Assembly (NCBI GenBank): GCA_003280885.1
Contig: QCDN01000003.1
Span: 1-64,000 of the forward strand
Reading direction: 5' to 3'
Source: Prochlorococcus sp. AG-355-J04
GTDB lineage: Bacteria; Cyanobacteriota; Cyanobacteriia; PCC-6307; Cyanobiaceae
Length of the DNA stretch: 64,000 bases
In this document: positions 9,472-18,221 of the stretch, one piece after another
Numbering within the stretch: the first letter of the stretch is position 1
Layout: the number at the start of each line of letters is the position of its first letter
The notes under the pieces: generated by a model
Told to the model about the DNA's origin: nothing
The model's database searches: none
Seen by the model: only the letters and a program-made list of their open reading frames with translations
Program-made: the position numbers and the translations under genes

Positions 9472-9717
9472 CTAACGACCAACATTAAAAACAAAGTCAT
9501 GGAATTCTTGATTATTCAGATACAAAAATACTAAAAGTATTAGAGTTAAGTTCAAGCCTAGTACTATTGATCCAAAAATATTTATTTGTTTTTTTCCTGG
9601 CAAAGTGTAAGTAAACTTCTTGCCTTTAAGAAAAGCAGCTAAACCTTTTTTTTCTTTTATAGAGTCTTTTAATTCATCATCATTTTTAACTTCATTATCA
9701 GAGAAACCTTTTACCAT
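9472..9717 (-). CDS. Hypothetical tail-anchored small membrane protein
   Basis: Eighty-one residues: a charged, Lys-, Asp- and Glu-rich N-terminal half (DNEVKNDDELKDSIKEKK), then KGKKFTYTLPGKKQ, one membrane helix near residues 48-68, and a short tail ending FNVGR. The ATG is at 9717. The layout predicts a cytoplasmic domain anchored near the C-terminus. The N-terminal half recalls picocyanobacterial small proteins that carry HLIP-like helices, but no chlorophyll-binding ExxNxR is present. The function is unknown. Confidence 0.6.
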   Translation of the reverse strand: MVKGFSDNEVKNDDELKDSIKEKKGLAAFLKGKKFTYTLPGKKQINIFGSIVLGLNLTLILLVFLYLNNQEFHDFVFNVGR

Positions 9718-9771
9718 TACAAATTAAATAACAAATTTATATTATTCCAAAAAAATAAATTATTTTAATAA

Positions 9772-10083
9772 TTAACAATTTTTAATCACATATGGGGTCA
9801 TAAATGAAATTCTCTTATTTAAAAAATTTTTTAAATAATAAACTTCAATAATTTCCGACTGCAACCCCAATAAACTAGATTGACATTTGAATCTATTTTG
9901 ATCAAATACTACTAATTGAAGTTTTTCTATTTCAGAAACTAACTCTTTACAAACTTGGGATTGAGAATCTTTAATACAATCACTAGATTGTTGTAAAATC
10001 TTAGATTTTGTTGGTATTGTTTCTGCCATAACAGAATTAGACAATAACAAAATTTTTAGGAATAAAGTAGTTAAACATTTCAT
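9772..10083 (-). CDS. Hypothetical secreted protein with cysteine pairs
   Basis: A 103-residue protein starting MKCLTTLFLKILLLSNSVMAET, a good Sec signal peptide with probable cleavage after VMA (residue 20). The mature part has cysteines in SSDCIKDSQSQVC, KCQSS and the terminal NC, consistent with disulphides in the periplasm or lumen. A helical, Glu-rich stretch (CKELVSEIEKLQ) is visible. I do not recognise the family. The next gene on this strand upstream is HU, separated by that gene's terminator at about 10162-10189, so this gene probably has its own promoter. Confidence 0.62.
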   Translation of the reverse strand: MKCLTTLFLKILLLSNSVMAETIPTKSKILQQSSDCIKDSQSQVCKELVSEIEKLQLVVFDQNRFKCQSSLLGLQSEIIEVYYLKNFLNKRISFMTPYVIKNC

Positions 10084-10161
10084 TACTTCTTAAGATTTCA
10101 AAATTTTGGATACCTTGTTAAGGGTTTTGGTCATTAAGCTAATTGTATTTTATTGAAATTT

Positions 10162-10189
10162 AAAAAAAAAGATGCCCTAAAAGAGCACC
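10162..10189 (-). terminator. Rho-independent terminator of the HU gene
   Basis: On the minus strand GGTGCTC (fwd 10183-10189) pairs with GGGCATC (fwd 10171-10177) over seven pairs, two of them G-U, around a five-base loop. A run of nine T follows (fwd 10162-10170). It lies about 33 bases beyond the HU stop codon. Confidence 0.8.
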
Positions 10190-10221
10190 TTAGTATTGAG
10201 GAAAGAACTAGATTAAAAAGA

Positions 10222-10497
10222 TTACCCTTGAACTCTATCCTTAAAAAGTTTACCTGCAGAAAATGTAGGAACTCTTTTAGCAGGTATTGCTATTTTTTCG
10301 CCTGTCTTAGGGTTTAATCCCTGTCTTGCAGAACGATCTCTTGGCTCAAAAGAACCAAATCCTAGTAAGGAGACTTTTTTGCCTTCCACTACTGAGTCAA
10401 CAATAGTTTCAATAGCTGCATCAACAACTAAAGAAACATCCGTTTTTGTGAGCTCTGTACGAGCAGCAACAAGATTTACTAAATCAGCTTTGTTCAT
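10222..10497 (-). CDS. hupB: Nucleoid protein HU
   Basis: Histone-like DNA-bending protein of 91 residues from the ATG at 10497 (MNKADLVNLVAARTELTK). A longer in-frame reading to 10530 adds 11 implausible residues. The DNA-binding arm region reads GSFEPRDRSARQGLNPKTG, the HU/IHF signature, and is followed by IPAKRVPTFSAGKLFKDRV. The protein forms dimers that compact DNA. The gene stands alone, followed by a strong terminator, and its promoter lies in the 545-base region shared with the debranching enzyme gene. Confidence 0.96.
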   Translation of the reverse strand: MNKADLVNLVAARTELTKTDVSLVVDAAIETIVDSVVEGKKVSLLGFGSFEPRDRSARQGLNPKTGEKIAIPAKRVPTFSAGKLFKDRVQG

Positions 10498-10571
10498 TGA
10501 ATTGTTTATAAAGCAGAGATTTAAAGACAAGTGTTTTAATCAAGTCTAAAAACCTCGAACTTGCATATCAT

Positions 10572-10748
10572 ATGGAGCAAATACAAATACGGCAACCGAA
10601 AATGCCGGCGGCGCAAAGCTTTATACAAATCTTAGGGACATTTTTAGCTAAATTATTTATTTTTACAGCCTCACATTTTTCTTATATAAAATTAGACTCT
10701 TTAACTAGAAAACAGCTAAAACCACTGGTAGCACTTAATTTATACTAA
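10572..10748 (+). CDS. Doubtful 58-codon small ORF
   Basis: An ATG at 10572 opens 58 codons, starting MEQIQIRQPKMPAAQ and containing a mildly hydrophobic stretch (FIQILGTFLAKLFIFTASHF). Its first 20 codons are richer in G and C than anything nearby. It lies in the divergent HU/glgX spacer and partly overlaps the expected HU promoter. There is no clear Shine-Dalgarno sequence. It could equally be an RNA or chance. Confidence 0.22.
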   Translation: MEQIQIRQPKMPAAQSFIQILGTFLAKLFIFTASHFSYIKLDSLTRKQLKPLVALNLY

Positions 10749-10984
10749 AAAAATCTAAATTCATTTATCAAAGAAGAAGTTTCCAAAGGAAATAAAGTTA
10801 AGAATTTAAGCTATTTATTATATTTTATTAATTTTCAGATATATTTCCTTCTCATCACATGAAAAAGCATAATTTGTATTTTGAAATCAAGAAAAAACTA
10901 GTTTTCTCATTAATAAAGTTTCGCTCTAAATCGTTCTAATCGCTGAGCAGATGGATCTATAAATTGCAAAAAATTAGAAAATCA

Positions 10985-11043
10985 AAACTCTTTAGGCTCT
11001 AATCAAGTTAATGAGTGAAACCTTAAATTTGAGTTTTTTTTTT
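10985..11043 (+). terminator. Hairpin plus T-run upstream of glgX: terminator of a short RNA or attenuator
   Basis: AAACTC (10985-10990) pairs with GAGTTT (11031-11036). Inside it TTTAGG pairs with the CCTTAAA segment (11021-11027), allowing one bulge and a short internal loop. A run of T continues to 11043. It ends 32 bases before the glgX start, so it must stop either an upstream short transcript or leader transcription of glgX itself. Confidence 0.4.
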
Positions 11044-11075
11044 AATTTTGCATCTATTATTCGTATAACAACAAT

Positions 11076-13154
11076 TTGAATAAATTATCCCAATATTTAA
11101 CTATCAATGATAAAGAGAAAGTGACTCATATCAATAAAGGTAACCCATTTCCTTTAGGAAGTTCTCTAACTTCACAAGGAGTTAATTTTTCCCTTATAGC
11201 CACAAATGCAGAATATGTAGAAATCTTATTGTTTGAGAAAGAAGACTCTATTTCCCCAAAAACTATATTGAAATTAGATCAAAACCATAATACAGGTCCC
11301 TACTGGCATGTGGAAATAAAAAATCTAAGTGAAGGTTGTATTTATGCTTTTAGAGTAAAACAAAAAAATAATGAAATCAATCATAACTATGAAAAAAAAG
11401 TATTACTAGATCCATGTTCAAGGGGTATTACAGGATGGGATAGTTATAAAAGAGAAAATGCATTAAAAGCTCAAGAAAATACTAATTCTTGCCTTAAAAG
11501 TGTTGTTTGCGATAGAAAGTTATTTAATTTCAAGGATTATCCAAGACCGAAACATTCTTGGGAAGAAACAATTATTTATGAACTCCATATCAAATCCTTC
11601 ACTGAATCAAATGATAAAAATGAAAGTTGTTTCAAGAAATTTTTAAAAAAGATACCTTATCTCAAAGAACTCGGTATTACAACAATTGAATTACTTCCGA
11701 TTTTTTGTTTTGATCCAACTGACGCACCAAATGGTTTAGAGAATTTTTGGGGTTATAGTCCAATCAATTGGTTTACCCCTCATTTTGAATATCTTTCGAA
11801 TGAATCTGCCGAAAAGAATAGAGAGGAATTTAGAAGATTAGTAGAGGAATGTCATAAGGCCGATATCGAAGTTATTTTAGATGTTGTATATAATCACACC
11901 TCTGAGGGAGATTCTCAAGGGCCTGCAATATCTTGGAAAGGTATAGATGAAAATCTTTATTACTTTATAGGAAAAGATAAAAATTATCAGGACGTCTCTG
12001 GGTGCGGTAATACTATTGCAGCAAACAGAGGATTAGTAAGGAAACTAATAATTGAATCATTAAAATGTTGGGCTAGTGAATTTGGGGTAGATGGTTTTAG
12101 ATTTGATTTAGGAATTGCCCTATCAAGAGGAGAAAATCTTTCTCCACTCGAAAATCCTCCAATTTTTGAAGATATAGAATGTGAACCAGAACTCATCGAC
12201 ATCAAATTAATAAGTGAACCATGGGATTGTGGTGGGTTATATAAATTAGGTGATTTCCCATCTAAGAATACTTTTACTTGGAATGGTCATTTCAGAGATG
12301 ACTTGCGAAGATTTTGGAAGGGGGATAAAGATACAGCTTGGAATATGAGCGATAAAATTAAAGGTACTCCATCGATTTATAAAGAAGATAATATTTTACC
12401 AAAATCAATAAATTTTATTACTTCACATGATGGATTCACTCTAAAAGATTTAGTAACTTTCAATAGAAAACATAATTTTGCCAATAGAGAACAAAATAGA
12501 GATGGTGATAACCATAACAATTCTTGGAATCATGGTATCGAGGGACCAACTACAAACTTATTAATCAATGATTTACGAAAAAGACAACAAAAAAATCTTA
12601 TTCTTAGTTTACTTGTATCTAAAGGTGTTCCAATGATACTTATGGGTGATGAGATAGGAAGGTCACAAGGTGGTAACAATAATTCTTGGTGCCAAAATAA
12701 TTTATTAGGCTGGATGAATTGGGAACATAATCAACAAGATTTGGAATTATTAGAATATTTTAAATACGTTATAAAAATCAGAAAAAAACTAATAAACATT
12801 TTTAATCCATCATCCTTCCCCAACAATCAGACCAATGAAAATATTCCAACATATCATTGGCATGGAACAAAGTTAGATAGCCCCGATTGGAGTAGTTGGT
12901 CTCACACAGTTGCATTTAGTATTAACAAAGGCAATACTAATCCACTTATCTGGATAGGTTTAAATGCATTTTCAAAAAGTATAGATTTCTCCTTGCCGAA
13001 ATGTAAATATAATTGGTTAAAAGTAATTGACACTAGCATGCCTGAGATTTTTGAACCCTTAACTATTAATGAAAAATCTGTTTCAATAAAGAGTAGAAGC
13101 TCTTTATTTATAATTTCAGAAGAAGTATTTGGGGCAAAAAATAAATTATTCTAA
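11076..13154 (+). CDS. glgX: Glycogen debranching enzyme (isoamylase/GlgX type)
   Basis: GH13 alpha-1,6-glucosidase of 692 residues that removes branches during glycogen breakdown. An N-terminal CBM48-like domain (NPFPLGSSLTSQGVNFSL) precedes the barrel. Catalytic-region motifs visible are DVVYNHTSEG (about 269-278), DGFRFDLG (about 337-344, nucleophile Asp), SEPWD (about 377-381, acid/base Glu) and FITSHDGFTL (about 447-456). GDEIGRSQGGNNNSWCQ is typical of GlgX and isoamylase. The TTG start at 11076 is adopted because no ATG precedes the CBM. A hairpin with a T-run lies directly upstream. tRNA-Gly follows on the other strand. Confidence 0.93.
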   Translation: MNKLSQYLTINDKEKVTHINKGNPFPLGSSLTSQGVNFSLIATNAEYVEILLFEKEDSISPKTILKLDQNHNTGPYWHVEIKNLSEGCIYAFRVKQKNNEINHNYEKKVLLDPCSRGITGWDSYKRENALKAQENTNSCLKSVVCDRKLFNFKDYPRPKHSWEETIIYELHIKSFTESNDKNESCFKKFLKKIPYLKELGITTIELLPIFCFDPTDAPNGLENFWGYSPINWFTPHFEYLSNESAEKNREEFRRLVEECHKADIEVILDVVYNHTSEGDSQGPAISWKGIDENLYYFIGKDKNYQDVSGCGNTIAANRGLVRKLIIESLKCWASEFGVDGFRFDLGIALSRGENLSPLENPPIFEDIECEPELIDIKLISEPWDCGGLYKLGDFPSKNTFTWNGHFRDDLRRFWKGDKDTAWNMSDKIKGTPSIYKEDNILPKSINFITSHDGFTLKDLVTFNRKHNFANREQNRDGDNHNNSWNHGIEGPTTNLLINDLRKRQQKNLILSLLVSKGVPMILMGDEIGRSQGGNNNSWCQNNLLGWMNWEHNQQDLELLEYFKYVIKIRKKLINIFNPSSFPNNQTNENIPTYHWHGTKLDSPDWSSWSHTVAFSINKGNTNPLIWIGLNAFSKSIDFSLPKCKYNWLKVIDTSMPEIFEPLTINEKSVSIKSRSSLFIISEEVFGAKNKLF

Positions 13155-13155
13155 A

Positions 13156-13226
13156 AGCGGGCGGCGGGAATCGAACCCGCATCTTCAGCTTGGAAGGCTG
13201 AGGTTTTACCACTAAACCACGCCCGC
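13156..13226 (-). tRNA. tRNA-Gly (anticodon TCC)
   Basis: The minus strand folds into a full cloverleaf: acceptor GCGGGCG with CGCCCGC, D arm GTTTAGTGGTAAAAC, anticodon arm TCAGC-CTTCCAA-GCTGA with anticodon TCC at positions 34-36, and T arm GCGGG-TTCGATT-CCCGC. The discriminator base is T, usual for bacterial tRNA-Gly. CCA is not encoded. It reads GGA and, by wobble, other glycine codons. Confidence 0.96.
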
Positions 13227-13287
13227 ATAAAGTAATAGAATTACCATTGCAATAATACATTATCAAACAATCAACAAAGTATAAAGA

Positions 13288-14673
13288 TTGGAAAATTCAC
13301 ATTCGAAAAAAAATAATACTAGGTCAACAAATAGATTAATGTTCTCTTATGGGCTAGGAGATGCAGGCACCGGTTTAGTCGCGACGCAATTTGGCTTTTT
13401 TCTGTTCAAATTCTTTATTTCTGCTGGTTTACCAGTAATAATTGCGGGTTCATTATTAATGTTAATAAAAATATGGGATGCTGTTAATGATCCGTTAATT
13501 GGATTTTTAAGTGATCGTACCAAATCAAGATGGGGGCCTAGAATTCCTTGGATGGTAGCAGCATCTGTTCCTCTTGGTTTCTCTTTAGCTGCGATATGGT
13601 GGACACCCTCCGGTTCCGTTCTAACCAAGACTATTTACTATGCAATAATTTCTATAGTCGTAATGACGGCTTATACAAGTATTAATCTTCCTTTTGCAGC
13701 TCTATCTACTGAAATTTCTGAAAAAACAGCAATAAGAACAAGACTAAACGCATCTAGATTTACTGGCTCAATAATTGCAGGTCTAACTGGTTTAATAATT
13801 GCTGGAGTTGTCCTAGGTTCTGAGGGATCAGCAAATAATGAATATTTTTTAATGGGTAAAATAAGTGGATGTATTGCAGTTGCTGCAACATTAATTTCTT
13901 GTTGGGGATTGGCTCCATTTGCGAAAAAAGCAAGAAGGCCTTCAGGAAAAGTTGAAGCTATAACACTTCAATTCAAAAGGATTTTCAGAAATAAAAAATT
14001 TCTAAAAGTTATTACGCTTTATATACTTCTCTGGTGCGCCTTACAATTGATGCAAACAGTAGCATTAATTTATGTAGAGGATGTATTGAATCTACCAACA
14101 TATATTGCGAAGTGGATCCCGATACCTTTCCAAATTAGCGCTTTAGTGGGTTTACAAATATGGACCAGAGTATCGAATAAATTGAATAGGATTTCAGCTT
14201 TAAACTATGGAGCGATTTTATGGATTATTTCATGTACGGCAGCTTTATTTTTACCTTCACTATCAAAAATTTCAGGAGTTGAGGATAGTTTATTTCTAAA
14301 TCCCGGCAACATTTTTCTGTTCATTATTTTAATTTTTATAATCTGTCTTATTGGCATTGGAGCTTCAACTGCTTTTCTTATTCCTTGGTCACTTCTTCCT
14401 GATGCAATAGACGAAGATCCAGAGAAACCTGCAGGATTATATACTGCTTGGATGGTACTTATTCAGAAGATTGGTATCGCCTTTAGTGTTCAATTATTAG
14501 GGTTTTTGTTGTATTTATCAGGTTATCAATCATGCTTTGTTGATAAAGATGGTCTAAATATTATGGAGCAATGCTACTCAGCACAATTAACTATTAGATT
14601 ATGTATTGGTTTTATACCCTCAATATTGGTAATAATGGGTATCTTAATCATGAGAAAATGGGATCAAAATTAA
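13288..14673 (+). CDS. Glycoside-pentoside-hexuronide:cation symporter family (MelB-like MFS)
   Basis: A 461-residue membrane protein with about 12 hydrophobic helices. The loop DAVNDPLIGFLSDRTKSRWGPRIPWM (about 66-91, here noted as DAVNDPLIG and RWGPR) is the GPH/MelB family hallmark; its acidic residues coordinate the coupling cation. Further similarity includes SLLPDAIDEDPEKPAGLYTAW near 375-395. The family moves sugars or related solutes with Na+ or H+; the substrate here is unknown. A TTG start is used. It follows the glycogen-debranching gene and tRNA-Gly, but it is on the opposite strand from the tRNA and about 130 bases from glgX, so a sugar link is only suggestive. Confidence 0.85.
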   Translation: MENSHSKKNNTRSTNRLMFSYGLGDAGTGLVATQFGFFLFKFFISAGLPVIIAGSLLMLIKIWDAVNDPLIGFLSDRTKSRWGPRIPWMVAASVPLGFSLAAIWWTPSGSVLTKTIYYAIISIVVMTAYTSINLPFAALSTEISEKTAIRTRLNASRFTGSIIAGLTGLIIAGVVLGSEGSANNEYFLMGKISGCIAVAATLISCWGLAPFAKKARRPSGKVEAITLQFKRIFRNKKFLKVITLYILLWCALQLMQTVALIYVEDVLNLPTYIAKWIPIPFQISALVGLQIWTRVSNKLNRISALNYGAILWIISCTAALFLPSLSKISGVEDSLFLNPGNIFLFIILIFIICLIGIGASTAFLIPWSLLPDAIDEDPEKPAGLYTAWMVLIQKIGIAFSVQLLGFLLYLSGYQSCFVDKDGLNIMEQCYSAQLTIRLCIGFIPSILVIMGILIMRKWDQN

Positions 14674-14693
14674 TTACAAACTAATATAAAGAT

Positions 14694-15449
14694 ATGTATT
14701 ACCCTAATTTTTTTAAAAGACTTTTAAACAGCTTAATAATTGGCGGGCAAGCAATTAATTTTATCTTTAGAGGTAAAATTTCCAAAAATGATCTCTTTGA
14801 CCAACTTATGGAGTCAGGTCCTGGAAGTTTGTTAATTGTATTAATTACAGGAATTGCGGCAGGTACAGTTTTTAATATTCAAGTTGCATCACAACTTACA
14901 AGTATGGGGGTTTCAAGTGAAATTGGAGGTTTATTAGCAGTTGGAATGGCGAGAGAAATGGCTCCGCTTCTAACTGCTACTTTAATGACTGGAAAGGTTG
15001 CCACTGCCTATGCTGCTCAACTCGGAACTATGAAAGTTACAGAACAAATTGAGGCAATAACAATGTTAAGGACCGAACCAGTCCAATATTTGGTAGTTCC
15101 AAGGTTACTATCGATGGTAATAATGTCTCCAATACAATGCCTTTTGTTTTTATCTGTAGCTTTATGGAGTGGACAAATTTGGAGCACAATTTTTTATAAA
15201 GTTCCTCCAATAGTTTTTTGGACATCTGTAAGATCAGGTAATGTGAGTTTAACCAGTACAGACTTAACTTCAATGTTAATAAAATCTATAGTCTTCGGAT
15301 TACTTATTTCAATTATTGCTTGTGGATATGGACTCACCACTAAAGGTGGGCCAAAAGAAGTTGGAACAAGTACAACAGGTGCGGTTGTAATGACTCTTGT
15401 TACTGTATCTTTAATGGATGTATTGTTAACACAAATTTTATTTGGATAA
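14694..15449 (+). CDS. MlaE-type ABC transporter permease (lipid asymmetry/trafficking)
   Basis: A 251-residue permease of the MlaE/YrbE (DUF140) family with five or six hydrophobic helices. The conserved segment VGMAREMAPLLTATLMTGKV (about 82-101) and the motif MKVTEQIEAITML are diagnostic. Homologues move phospholipids between inner and outer membranes, and the plastid homologue TGD1 imports lipids. The gene sits 20 bases after the symporter and is followed within five bases by a DUF3119 gene, suggesting one transcript. The ATPase and substrate-binding partners are not in this window. Confidence 0.9.
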   Translation: MYYPNFFKRLLNSLIIGGQAINFIFRGKISKNDLFDQLMESGPGSLLIVLITGIAAGTVFNIQVASQLTSMGVSSEIGGLLAVGMAREMAPLLTATLMTGKVATAYAAQLGTMKVTEQIEAITMLRTEPVQYLVVPRLLSMVIMSPIQCLLFLSVALWSGQIWSTIFYKVPPIVFWTSVRSGNVSLTSTDLTSMLIKSIVFGLLISIIACGYGLTTKGGPKEVGTSTTGAVVMTLVTVSLMDVLLTQILFG

Positions 15450-15453
15450 TTCT

Positions 15454-15858
15454 ATGTTCAACACTAAAGCAAAAAAAGAAGAACCAGTCATAATATCACC
15501 ATCATTTCAATTACCAATCATTCTAATAGTTTTAAGTTTTATGCTTTTATTTTTAAATATTGGTTCTTTACCAACAATAGTTTTTGCTTCTTTTAGCTTT
15601 TTTTTACTACTTCAGTCATGTACTTTAAGAATAAAAATAACAACTGATGATTTTATCGTTTTACAATTAGGTAAAGAAATTAGAACTTTTCCATTCAAAA
15701 ACTGGATATCATGGAAATTCTTTTTTCCTATAATTCCAGGTATTTTTTATTTTAGAGAAAAGTCCAGCCCTCATTTATTACCAATTTTATTTAATCCAAA
15801 GCAATTAAAAGATGAGCTAATAAAAAAAGTTGACTCTCTGGAAATTAAAAATTCCTAA
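15454..15858 (+). CDS. DUF3119 family protein
   Basis: A 134-residue protein starting at the ATG at 15454; an upstream TTG at 15442 overlaps the permease gene. Two adjacent hydrophobic helices (about residues 18-50) precede a compact domain rich in aromatic residues (FPFKNWISWKFFFPIIPG). This matches the cyanobacterial and plastid DUF3119 family, whose function is unknown. Its position directly behind an MlaE-type permease suggests co-expression and a possible membrane-lipid context. Confidence 0.8.
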   Translation: MFNTKAKKEEPVIISPSFQLPIILIVLSFMLLFLNIGSLPTIVFASFSFFLLLQSCTLRIKITTDDFIVLQLGKEIRTFPFKNWISWKFFFPIIPGIFYFREKSSPHLLPILFNPKQLKDELIKKVDSLEIKNS

Positions 15859-15893
15859 AATTCAGTATTTGCTTTATCATCAAAATTATTTAA

Positions 15894-16904
15894 ATGGCCA
15901 ATAAAGAAATTTCTAACAATAATCCTGAGAAGGAATTAGTAACAGACAACTCGATTTCAGATGATAAAACCAAACAAATTAGCAAGAAAAATACAACGCT
16001 AAATAAAAAAATTTCTCCAAAAAACGACAAATCAAGAAAATCTTTTGATGAAATTTCTAATGAAATTTTTAGAGACCTCGTTTCAAAAAAAGACTCTTTA
16101 GTTAAAGAAATAAAAGAGTTAGAAACAAAAAAAGATGAATTAGAAAAAGATATTGATTTAAATTTCAAAGGTCAGTCAGATAATATCGCTAAAAGAGTTA
16201 AAGGATTTCAAGAGTACTTAAGCGGAGCTTTACAAAATCTTTCACAAAACGTAGAGAAACTTGAATTAGTTTCACAACCAATAATCGTAAAACCATCTCC
16301 CCTTGATGAGAAAAAGCAAAACAATAGCACAAATAATGTGGTAAATGTTCCCGCTCTTTCTGAAACATTTAAGCCAGATGAAAAGATTATAAAAAGTTGC
16401 TTTTCAAGTTTCACAGAACAACCTGATTTTTATGCTGAACCCTGGAAATTAAGACGGAGTCTTGATTCAACAGATATAGAAATTATGGATGATTGGTTCT
16501 TCAACATGGGCGGAAGAGGTTCTCTTGAAAGTAGAGGATCTCGACAAAAAAATGCATTGTTATCAGCTGGTTTAATTTCTATTCTTGGCGAATTATATGG
16601 GGATCAGTTTCAGACTCTTATTTTAGCTTCGCAGCCTGAACGATTAGGTGAATGGAGAAGAATTCTTCAAGATTCACTTGGTCTCACAAGGGATGACTTT
16701 GGACCTAATAGTGGGATTGTTCTTTTTGAAAGACCTGAAGGCGTCATCGAAAGAGCTGATAGATTAGAAGCTAATGAAGAATTACCATTAATTATCATTG
16801 ATGCAGCAGAAACCTCTGTTGATATTCCAATACTTCAATTCCCATTATGGGTTGCATTTGCTGGTTCAGATAATGAAATTTACGATGATCTTGAACTAAA
16901 CTAA
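15894..16904 (+). CDS. DUF3086 family protein with coiled coil
   Basis: The 336-residue protein begins with a low-complexity, Lys-, Asn- and Ser-rich 50 residues, then a coiled coil (about 55-120: repeated [17 protein letters not shown] pattern). A conserved globular half follows ([38 protein letters not shown]). This fits DUF3086, a family restricted to cyanobacteria and of unknown function. The start is the ATG at 15894. It is followed by plsY after five bases, so the permease-DUF3119-DUF3086-plsY group may be one lipid-related transcription unit. Confidence 0.82.
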   Translation: MANKEISNNNPEKELVTDNSISDDKTKQISKKNTTLNKKISPKNDKSRKSFDEISNEIFRDLVSKKDSLVKEIKELETKKDELEKDIDLNFKGQSDNIAKRVKGFQEYLSGALQNLSQNVEKLELVSQPIIVKPSPLDEKKQNNSTNNVVNVPALSETFKPDEKIIKSCFSSFTEQPDFYAEPWKLRRSLDSTDIEIMDDWFFNMGGRGSLESRGSRQKNALLSAGLISILGELYGDQFQTLILASQPERLGEWRRILQDSLGLTRDDFGPNSGIVLFERPEGVIERADRLEANEELPLIIIDAAETSVDIPILQFPLWVAFAGSDNEIYDDLELN

Positions 16905-16909
16905 TCTTT

Positions 16910-17500
16910 ATGAATCTCTTAATAATTTTTACAAGTTATCTTTTCGGATCACTTCCAACGGGTTTTTTAATTGGGAAATATCTAAAAAATATAGATCTAA
17001 GAACTATAGGTTCTGGATCTACAGGTGCCACAAATGTCTTAAGAAATGTTGGGAAATGGCCAGCACTTTTTGTATTTATTATTGACGTTGGTAAAGGCCT
17101 TCTTGCAGTAAAAATTGCTCAATATTACACAGATCAAGGATTAATAGAAGTTTTAGCAGGCATATCCGCTATCTCAGGACATATATGGCCAATATGGCTT
17201 AAAGGTAAAGGAGGGAAAGCTGTTGCGACTGGATTAGGTATGTTTTTGGCTCTTTCATGGAAGGTTGGGCTGGCATCTCTTGGCATTTTTTTAATAGTCC
17301 TGACAAGAACAAAATTTGTTTCTTTATCGAGTATTTCAGCTGCAATCTTACTTCCTATTTTTATGTTTTTTTACCTCGGTAATTTTATACACTCATACTT
17401 TTTTATAAGTTTAATTGTGGCAATATTAGTAATCTGGAAACATAGAACAAATATAAGAAGATTGATTAAAGGAGAAGAATCCAAAATTAACCAGAGTTAA
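16910..17500 (+). CDS. plsY: Acyl-phosphate glycerol-3-phosphate acyltransferase PlsY
   Basis: Membrane enzyme of 196 residues that makes lysophosphatidic acid from acyl-phosphate and glycerol-3-phosphate. The three PlsY motifs are present: [11 protein letters not shown] (about 12-22), [15 protein letters not shown] (about 34-48), and [13 protein letters not shown] (about 99-111). About five hydrophobic helices are seen. It ends by overlapping the convergent pyrF gene by 14 bases, leaving no room for a separate terminator. Confidence 0.95.
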   Translation: MNLLIIFTSYLFGSLPTGFLIGKYLKNIDLRTIGSGSTGATNVLRNVGKWPALFVFIIDVGKGLLAVKIAQYYTDQGLIEVLAGISAISGHIWPIWLKGKGGKAVATGLGMFLALSWKVGLASLGIFLIVLTRTKFVSLSSISAAILLPIFMFFYLGNFIHSYFFISLIVAILVIWKHRTNIRRLIKGEESKINQS

Positions 17501-18215
17501 TAGATTTAAAAATTTCTATTAGAGCTTTATTAGGGTCTTTTGCTTTTGATATTGATCTACCAATAACTAATTTAGAAGCACCATTATCTATAGCTTCATG
17601 AGGATTCATAATTCTATTTTGATCATCTTTATTTTCAATCTTTAACCTTATACCTGGTGTAATTAGTTCAAAATTATCCTTATAAATAGATCTCAACATT
17701 TTTACCTCCCAAGGGGAACAGACACATCCATCTAATCCAGCATCAAAAGACAACTTTGCAAGTCTCAATACATTTTCTTCAATTGAATTATTTCTATCAA
17801 GATCAGTTTGAAAATCTTTAAGAGAAAAGCTTGTTAAAACAGTTATTCCTACAACAATTGGAGGTTTTACACTGACTGAGGTGGCTCCTTCTATAGAAGC
17901 TTTCTTCGAACCCTTTAGAGCTTTTAGACCTGCTGAAGCATGAATAGAAATTATATCAACCCCTAATTTTGAAACTTGGAAACATGCTGCACTCATGGTA
18001 TTTGGAATATCATGAAATTTTAAATCTAAAAAAATTTTTTTATTTAAACTTTTTAATATTTCAATAACTCTTGGGCCCTCCCTAACAAAAAGCTCTAAAC
18101 CAACTTTCACCCACTTGATATTAGGACATTTTTCTAGAATTGATTTTGCTTGACTTACATCTAGTCCATCAATTGCCAATATTATTTTATCTTCTGAATT
18201 AAATTTTTTTTTCAT
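17487..18215 (-). CDS. pyrF: Orotidine 5'-phosphate decarboxylase
   Basis: Last step of UMP synthesis. The ATG at 18215 gives 242 residues ([19 protein letters not shown]); a TTG one codon earlier is possible. The catalytic motif [13 protein letters not shown] (about 63-75) carries the Asp-Lys-X-X-Asp charge network, and TPGIRL near 195 and the phosphate-binding [10 protein letters not shown] near 219 are intact. It lies seven bases after tyrS on the same strand, and its 3' end overlaps plsY. Confidence 0.96.
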   Translation of the reverse strand: MKKKFNSEDKIILAIDGLDVSQAKSILEKCPNIKWVKVGLELFVREGPRVIEILKSLNKKIFLDLKFHDIPNTMSAACFQVSKLGVDIISIHASAGLKALKGSKKASIEGATSVSVKPPIVVGITVLTSFSLKDFQTDLDRNNSIEENVLRLAKLSFDAGLDGCVCSPWEVKMLRSIYKDNFELITPGIRLKIENKDDQNRIMNPHEAIDNGASKLVIGRSISKAKDPNKALIEIFKSINSG

Positions 18216-18221
18216 CAATTT

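Larger units (their letters stand above)
10531..11075. other. Divergent intergenic region between HU and the debranching enzyme
   Basis: This 545-base stretch contains no convincing conserved gene. Its contents are the upstream region of HU, a local GC-rich patch near 10590-10613 inside a 58-codon open frame (10572-10748, plus), and a hairpin followed by a ten-T run at 10985-11043 just ahead of glgX. The open frame and the hairpin are discussed under findings. Nothing else recognisable is seen. Confidence 0.5.

Noticed and set aside
13156..13226. tRNA-Gly considered as an integration site for a mobile island with the symporter
   Set aside because: No duplicated tRNA 3' end, integrase or composition change was seen on either side.
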